Source: RGIG5472 sp051867615 (GTDB lineage Bacteria; Bacillota; Clostridia; Oscillospirales; Oscillospiraceae). Taken from it: a stretch of 64,000 nt of DNA. Positions 61,201-64,000 of this stretch are shown here, in pieces. The translations under genes were made by a program, and so were the position numbers. Position 1 is the first letter of the stretch, and every line of letters starts with the position of its first letter. The DNA is taken from assembly GCA_051867615.1 (NCBI GenBank), contig JBJDYU010000008.1:19104-83103 (forward strand), written 5' to 3'. The notes under the pieces were generated by a model. It saw only the letters and a list, made by a program, of their open reading frames with translations. It did no database searches and was not told the DNA's origin.

Positions 61201-61584
61201 TTACAGGATCAGCAGCAGTCCCAACGCGATCAGGAGCTCGTCGTCCGCTTTTTCTTCCAGAAGAAAAAACAGCAAAATCAGCAGCAGCAGGTCTCCGGTG
61301 TCCACGTCCTCCAGATGGAAGCGCGCCAGCAGCCGCCGCAGCGGCGTTTCGCCGCCCTCCTCCCGGCCCGCGCCGCCGAGGTGCAGCAGGCTCTGGAGAC
61401 GGTCGATGGGCGAGCCGCCGCCGTTTCCGCCGCTCCGCCCGCCCGCTCCGTCTCCGGGCGGCGGGCCATTTTCCGCCGACGGCGGAGAAGCCTGAGGCGG
61501 CGTCTGCGTGCGGGGCTGCTGGGGCGCCTCGTTCCTGGCCCGGACGTAAGGCGCCGCGTCCTCGGTGAGATACCGGTTATACAT
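61201..61584 (-). CDS. Uncharacterised protein with acidic, leucine-rich C-terminus
   Basis: The 127-residue protein begins MYNRYLTEDAAPYVRARNE, has a Pro/Gly/Ala/Ser low-complexity centre (about 20-60) and a distinctive end DVDTGDLLLLILLFFLLEEKADDELLIALGLLLIL in which a Leu-rich stretch is broken by acidic residues. This could be two short membrane-associated or amphipathic helices. I do not recognise a family. ATG at 61584 has GGAGGGTTGATGGAGG upstream, overlapping the stop of the gene before. It is the last of three co-oriented small genes. Confidence 0.7.
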   Translation of the reverse strand: MYNRYLTEDAAPYVRARNEAPQQPRTQTPPQASPPSAENGPPPGDGAGGRSGGNGGGSPIDRLQSLLHLGGAGREEGGETPLRRLLARFHLEDVDTGDLLLLILLFFLLEEKADDELLIALGLLLIL

Positions 61585-61590
61585 CCTCCA

Positions 61591-61992
61591 TCAACCCTCC
61601 AGACTGGAAAAGAAGCTTTTTCCCATGCGGATGAGCTTGGCGATCTGGATGGCGCGGCCCACCTTTTCCTGCTTCTCCTCCCTGAGATAAGGGCGCAGCG
61701 CCAGCAGCAGCTGGGCGGCGTTGCTGTTTTCCTGAGACTGCATCTCCCGCAGCAGGGGCATGAAGCGCCGGAGCAGCTGCGGATCGAAACCGTCCGCGGA
61801 CGTACTGCCTCCGGGCGGAGCCGCCGTCTGCTGGGGGGACGGCGCTGTGGGAGGAGAGGGCGGCGCGGCGGTCTGCGCCGAAGACGCGCCGGCGGCGGAG
61901 CCGCCGGAAAGGCTCTGGGCCAGCTGCATGATCTGCGCCATGCTGTTCGGGTCGCCCAGCAGCGTATTGAGTTTATCTTCAAAGTCCGACAC
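61591..61992 (-). CDS. Uncharacterised small protein
   Basis: The 133-residue protein starts with MSDFEDKLNTLLGDPNSMAQIMQLAQSL, a helical segment, then a Pro/Ala/Ser/Gln-rich linker (about 32-68), then a helical C-terminal part FDPQLLRRFMPLLREMQSQ to GKSFFSSLEG. The segment NSMAQIMQLAQSL resembles SPDGTRLMQMLTQ of the upstream neighbour, suggesting related helical modules. GTG start at 61992 follows GAGAGGAGG. No family recognised. Confidence 0.7.
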   Translation of the reverse strand: MSDFEDKLNTLLGDPNSMAQIMQLAQSLSGGSAAGASSAQTAAPPSPPTAPSPQQTAAPPGGSTSADGFDPQLLRRFMPLLREMQSQENSNAAQLLLALRPYLREEKQEKVGRAIQIAKLIRMGKSFFSSLEG

Positions 61993-62016
61993 GCCGCCGC
62001 CTCCTCTCGTTTCCCG

Positions 62017-62274
62017 TCACATACCCATGGTCCGCCGGATGCGGTCCGCCAGCGCCGCGCCCTCAGGGCTCTGCATGAGCTTCTGCACCATCTGGGCCAT
62101 CTGGGCGGTGTCGCCCCGGGCGGCGGAGGACGCGGCGTTCTTCAGCGCCGCCCCGCCGTCGTTTTGCGTCAGCATCTGCATCAGCCGCGTCCCGTCGGGG
62201 GAGCGCATGAGCTGCTCCAGCGCCCCCCGGTCGTTTTTCAGTTTATTCATCAGTTCCTGGGCGGAATACTCCAT
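62017..62274 (-). CDS. Uncharacterised small helical protein
   Basis: The 85-residue, fully helical-looking protein has two similar segments, ALEQLMRSPDGTRLMQMLTQ (about 18-37) and MVQKLMQSPEGAALADRIRR (about 62-81), that read as an internal duplication of a (L)MxSPxGxxLxxxI unit. ATG at 62274 follows AAGGAGAG. It heads the three-gene unit. Divergent from nth. No family recognised. Confidence 0.7.
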   Translation of the reverse strand: MEYSAQELMNKLKNDRGALEQLMRSPDGTRLMQMLTQNDGGAALKNAASSAARGDTAQMAQMVQKLMQSPEGAALADRIRRTMGM

Positions 62275-62368
62275 AGCGATCTCTCCTTGTGGTTGTGATT
62301 CAGGCCAGTATATGCGCGATGCCTGGAAATTGTGCGAGGCTTCGGCGGGAGAAAAGTTCGCGGCGGTG

Positions 62369-62397
62369 TGGAAATATCGGGCCGGTTATGCTATGAT
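62369..62397 (+). promoter_or_regulatory. Possible sigma-A promoter of nth
   Basis: TGGAAA (62369-62374) and TATGAT (62392-62397) have a 17-base spacer; the -35 box matches only four of six positions. Confidence 0.5.
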
Positions 62398-62452
62398 AGG
62401 GAAAAAGAGCGCCGTTCCGGCTTTCGCCGGGGCGGGAAGAAAGGGTGGAAGC

Positions 62453-63085
62453 ATGAAACAGGCAAGGGAGATCCGCGAGATCATCGAAATACTCAAGGGG
62501 CTGTATCCGGACGCCCTCTGCTCGCTGCAATATGAAAAGGACTATGAGCTGCTGTTCGCGGTGCGGCTCTCCGCCCAGTGTACCGACGCCCGGGTGAACA
62601 TGGTGACCCCAGCCCTTTTTGACCGCTTTCCGTCCCTGCAGAGCTTTGCGGAGGCGGACCCGGCGGAGGTGGGGGAGTATATCCACTCCTGCGGCTTTTA
62701 CAACAGTAAGTCCAGGGATCTCGTGGCCTGCGCGAAGCTGCTGCTGGAAAAGCACGGCGGAAAGGTCCCCGGCACCATGGAGGAGCTGACGGCCCTGCCC
62801 GGCGTGGGCCGCAAGACGGCGAACCTGATCCTGGGGGACGTGTACGGCCAGCCCTCCTACGTCTGCGACACCCACTGCATCCGCATCACCGGCCGCCTGG
62901 GCCTCACGGACGGCAGCAAGGACCCGCTGCAGGTGGAGCGCCAGCTTCGGGAAGTCCTGCCGCCGGAGGAGAGCGGGAACTTCTGCCACCGCATGGTGCT
63001 GTTCGGACGGGACACCTGCACCGCCCGCAGCCCCAAATGCGGCGCGTGCCCGCTGCGGACGCTTTGCGACGGCAGGCAGGACTGA
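62453..63085 (+). CDS. nth: Endonuclease III (DNA glycosylase/AP lyase)
   Basis: The 210-residue enzyme removes oxidised pyrimidines. The helix-hairpin-helix LPGVGRKTANLILGD carries the catalytic lysine, VCDTHCIRITGRLGL the catalytic aspartate, and the C-terminus has the 4Fe-4S loop C-x6-C-x2-C-x5-C (CTARSPKCGACPLRTLC). LSAQCTDARVN is the usual nearby motif. The start ATG at 62453 has GGGTGGAAG upstream; earlier in-frame codons run into the minus-strand genes and are rejected. Confidence 0.97.
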   Translation: MKQAREIREIIEILKGLYPDALCSLQYEKDYELLFAVRLSAQCTDARVNMVTPALFDRFPSLQSFAEADPAEVGEYIHSCGFYNSKSRDLVACAKLLLEKHGGKVPGTMEELTALPGVGRKTANLILGDVYGQPSYVCDTHCIRITGRLGLTDGSKDPLQVERQLREVLPPEESGNFCHRMVLFGRDTCTARSPKCGACPLRTLCDGRQD

Positions 63086-63109
63086 GTACATTTGCGGAGG
63101 AACAGTCAG

Positions 63110-63580
63110 ATGAAACTTATCTTCAAGCAGCGCTTTTTCTCCTGGTTCGACAGCTATGATATCTACGACGAGGAGGGCCATGTCCTCTTTACCGTGGAGG
63201 GGAAGCTGTCCTGGGGCCATTGCCTCCACATCTTAAACACAATGGGGCAGCATATCGGCACGGTGCAGGAGCGGGTGCTGACCTTCCTGCCCAAGTTCGA
63301 GCTGTACGAGGGCGGGAATTATGTGGGGGAGATCCGCAAGGAGTTCACCTTCTTCGCCCCGCGCTTTACCCTGGACTGCAACGACTGGGAGGTGCAGGGC
63401 AGCTTTCTTGAGTGGGACTATACCATCGAAAGCGCCTCGCGGGGCTGCGTGGCCAGCATCTCCAAGGAGCTGTTTCACTTCACGGACACCTACGTTATCG
63501 ACGTGGCGGACCCGGCGGACGCGCTGCGCGCGCTGATGGTGGTATTGGCCATCGACGCGGAGAAGTGCAGCCGGAACTAA
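63110..63580 (+). CDS. YxjI/LURP-one-related family protein
   Basis: The 156-residue protein begins MKLIFKQRFFSWFDSYDIYDEEGHVLFTVEGKLSWGH, followed by IGTVQERVLTFLPKFELY and FAPRFTLDCNDWEVQGSF, the beta-barrel pattern of YxjI/LURP-one proteins (tubby-like fold). Function is unknown; a membrane- or lipid-associated role is suspected in the fold family. ATG at 63110 follows GCGGAGGAAC. Confidence 0.88.
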   Translation: MKLIFKQRFFSWFDSYDIYDEEGHVLFTVEGKLSWGHCLHILNTMGQHIGTVQERVLTFLPKFELYEGGNYVGEIRKEFTFFAPRFTLDCNDWEVQGSFLEWDYTIESASRGCVASISKELFHFTDTYVIDVADPADALRALMVVLAIDAEKCSRN

Positions 63581-63596
63581 AGAGAGGAGGGACGCC

Positions 63597-64000
63597 ATGG
63601 ACAGACCCCTGGCAGACGAGATCCGGCCGAGGACGCTGGACGAGGTGGTGGGCCAGCGGCATCTGCTGGAAAACGGCGCCATGCTGCGCCGCATCATCGA
63701 AAGCGGCGTGAACGCCAACCTGATCTTTTACGGCCCCTCCGGTACAGGCAAGACCACGGTGGCGAACCTCATCGCGGAAAAGACCCACCGGACGCTGTAC
63801 CGGCTCAACGCCACCACGGCGAGCCTGCAGGATATCAAGGACATCATCGCGGACGTGGGTACGCTGATGGCCCCCGGCGGGGTGCTGCTGTACCTCGACG
63901 AGATCCAGTATTTCAACAAAAAGCAGCAGCAGAGCCTGCTGGAATTCATGGAGAACGGCTCCATCACCCTCATCGCCTCCACCACGGAGAACCCCTACTT
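63597..64000 (+). CDS. rarA: Replication-associated recombination protein A (RarA/MgsA), N-terminal part
   Basis: The gene runs off the right edge; 134 codons are visible. MDRPLADEIRPRTLDEVVGQRHLL is the RarA start, the Walker A is FYGPSGTGKTTVANLIA and the Walker B VLLYLDEIQYFNKKQQQ, with SITLIASTTENP (sensor 1) at the edge. RarA is a clamp-loader-like AAA+ ATPase acting at stalled forks. It lacks the usual extra N-terminal SSB-binding residues and begins directly at the AAA core. AGAGAGGAGGGA lies upstream. Confidence 0.95.
   Translation, partial: MDRPLADEIRPRTLDEVVGQRHLLENGAMLRRIIESGVNANLIFYGPSGTGKTTVANLIAEKTHRTLYRLNATTASLQDIKDIIADVGTLMAPGGVLLYLDEIQYFNKKQQQSLLEFMENGSITLIASTTENPY

Overview
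The window is one continuous stretch of a GC-rich (roughly 60-65 %) chromosome from an endospore-forming Firmicute. The sporulation genes (sigG, a YlmC/YmxH protein, gerW, a SpoIIM-family protein), an IspH-S1 fusion, RemA, glutamine synthetase III and diadenylate cyclase point to class Clostridia, most likely an Oscillospiraceae/Ruminococcaceae-type gut organism. The species cannot be read from the sequence. Most of the window is core chromosome: tightly packed operons with start/stop overlaps (ATGA, TGATG), clear Shine-Dalgarno sites and intrinsic terminators. Nearly every vegetative promoter found has a 17-base spacer.

Layout. 1-1.7 kb: a sugar O-acetyltransferase fragment and sigG on the minus strand, divergent from a small sporulation protein. 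1.7-3.7 kb: rpsB-tsf. 3.7-4.8 kb: a YitT-type membrane protein. 4.8-14.5 kb: one long operon (site-2 protease, scpA-scpB, DUF2953, gerW, D-Ala-D-Ala carboxypeptidase, rluB, RpiR regulator, BaiN-like flavoprotein, cmk, ispH-rpsA fusion). 14.6-15.9 kb: ispD-ispF, so three isoprenoid steps lie within 3.5 kb. 15.9-17.3 kb: DUF3343 plus a cysteine desulfurase. 17.4-21.5 kb: cdaA-cdaR (c-di-AMP), an RseC-like protein, DUF5685 and an unusual J-domain protein. 21.5-34.3 kb: yicC-remA-gmk-rpoZ-priA-def-fmt-yugP-rsmB-rlmN-prpC-prkC-rsgA, a classic Firmicute housekeeping run. 34.3-41.2 kb: addB-addA. 41.3-43.1 kb: rpmE and hflX.

43.1-49.2 kb is the accessory part. A perfect sigma-A promoter drives a structured ~215-base leader with a possible six-residue leader peptide, an intrinsic terminator and an alternative anti-terminator pairing, followed by an MFS exporter; this resembles an antibiotic-responsive attenuator. 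GNAT and YigZ genes follow, then tRNA-Arg(ACG). Directly beyond the tRNA lie an AT-rich foreign-looking GNAT gene and a self-regulated TetR-MATE efflux pair with two visible operators.

49.2-64 kb returns to core genes: a DivIVA-like coiled-coil protein, a DUF1648 protein, asnA, glutamine synthetase III, a SpoIIM-family protein and gltX (minus strand), then trpS, a TagO/WecA-type transferase, UDP-GlcNAc 2-epimerase, an unknown membrane-anchored protein and a flavin-binding PNPOx-fold protein. A 136-base array of palindromes follows, then three small uncharacterised minus-strand genes, nth, a YxjI-like protein and the start of rarA at the right edge.

The least explained elements are the MFS leader RNA, the internal promoter and ribosome-binding site that may separate S1 from IspH, the hflX leader hairpins, the palindrome array and the three-gene unknown cluster beside it. 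No CRISPR array, insertion sequence or rRNA gene was seen.
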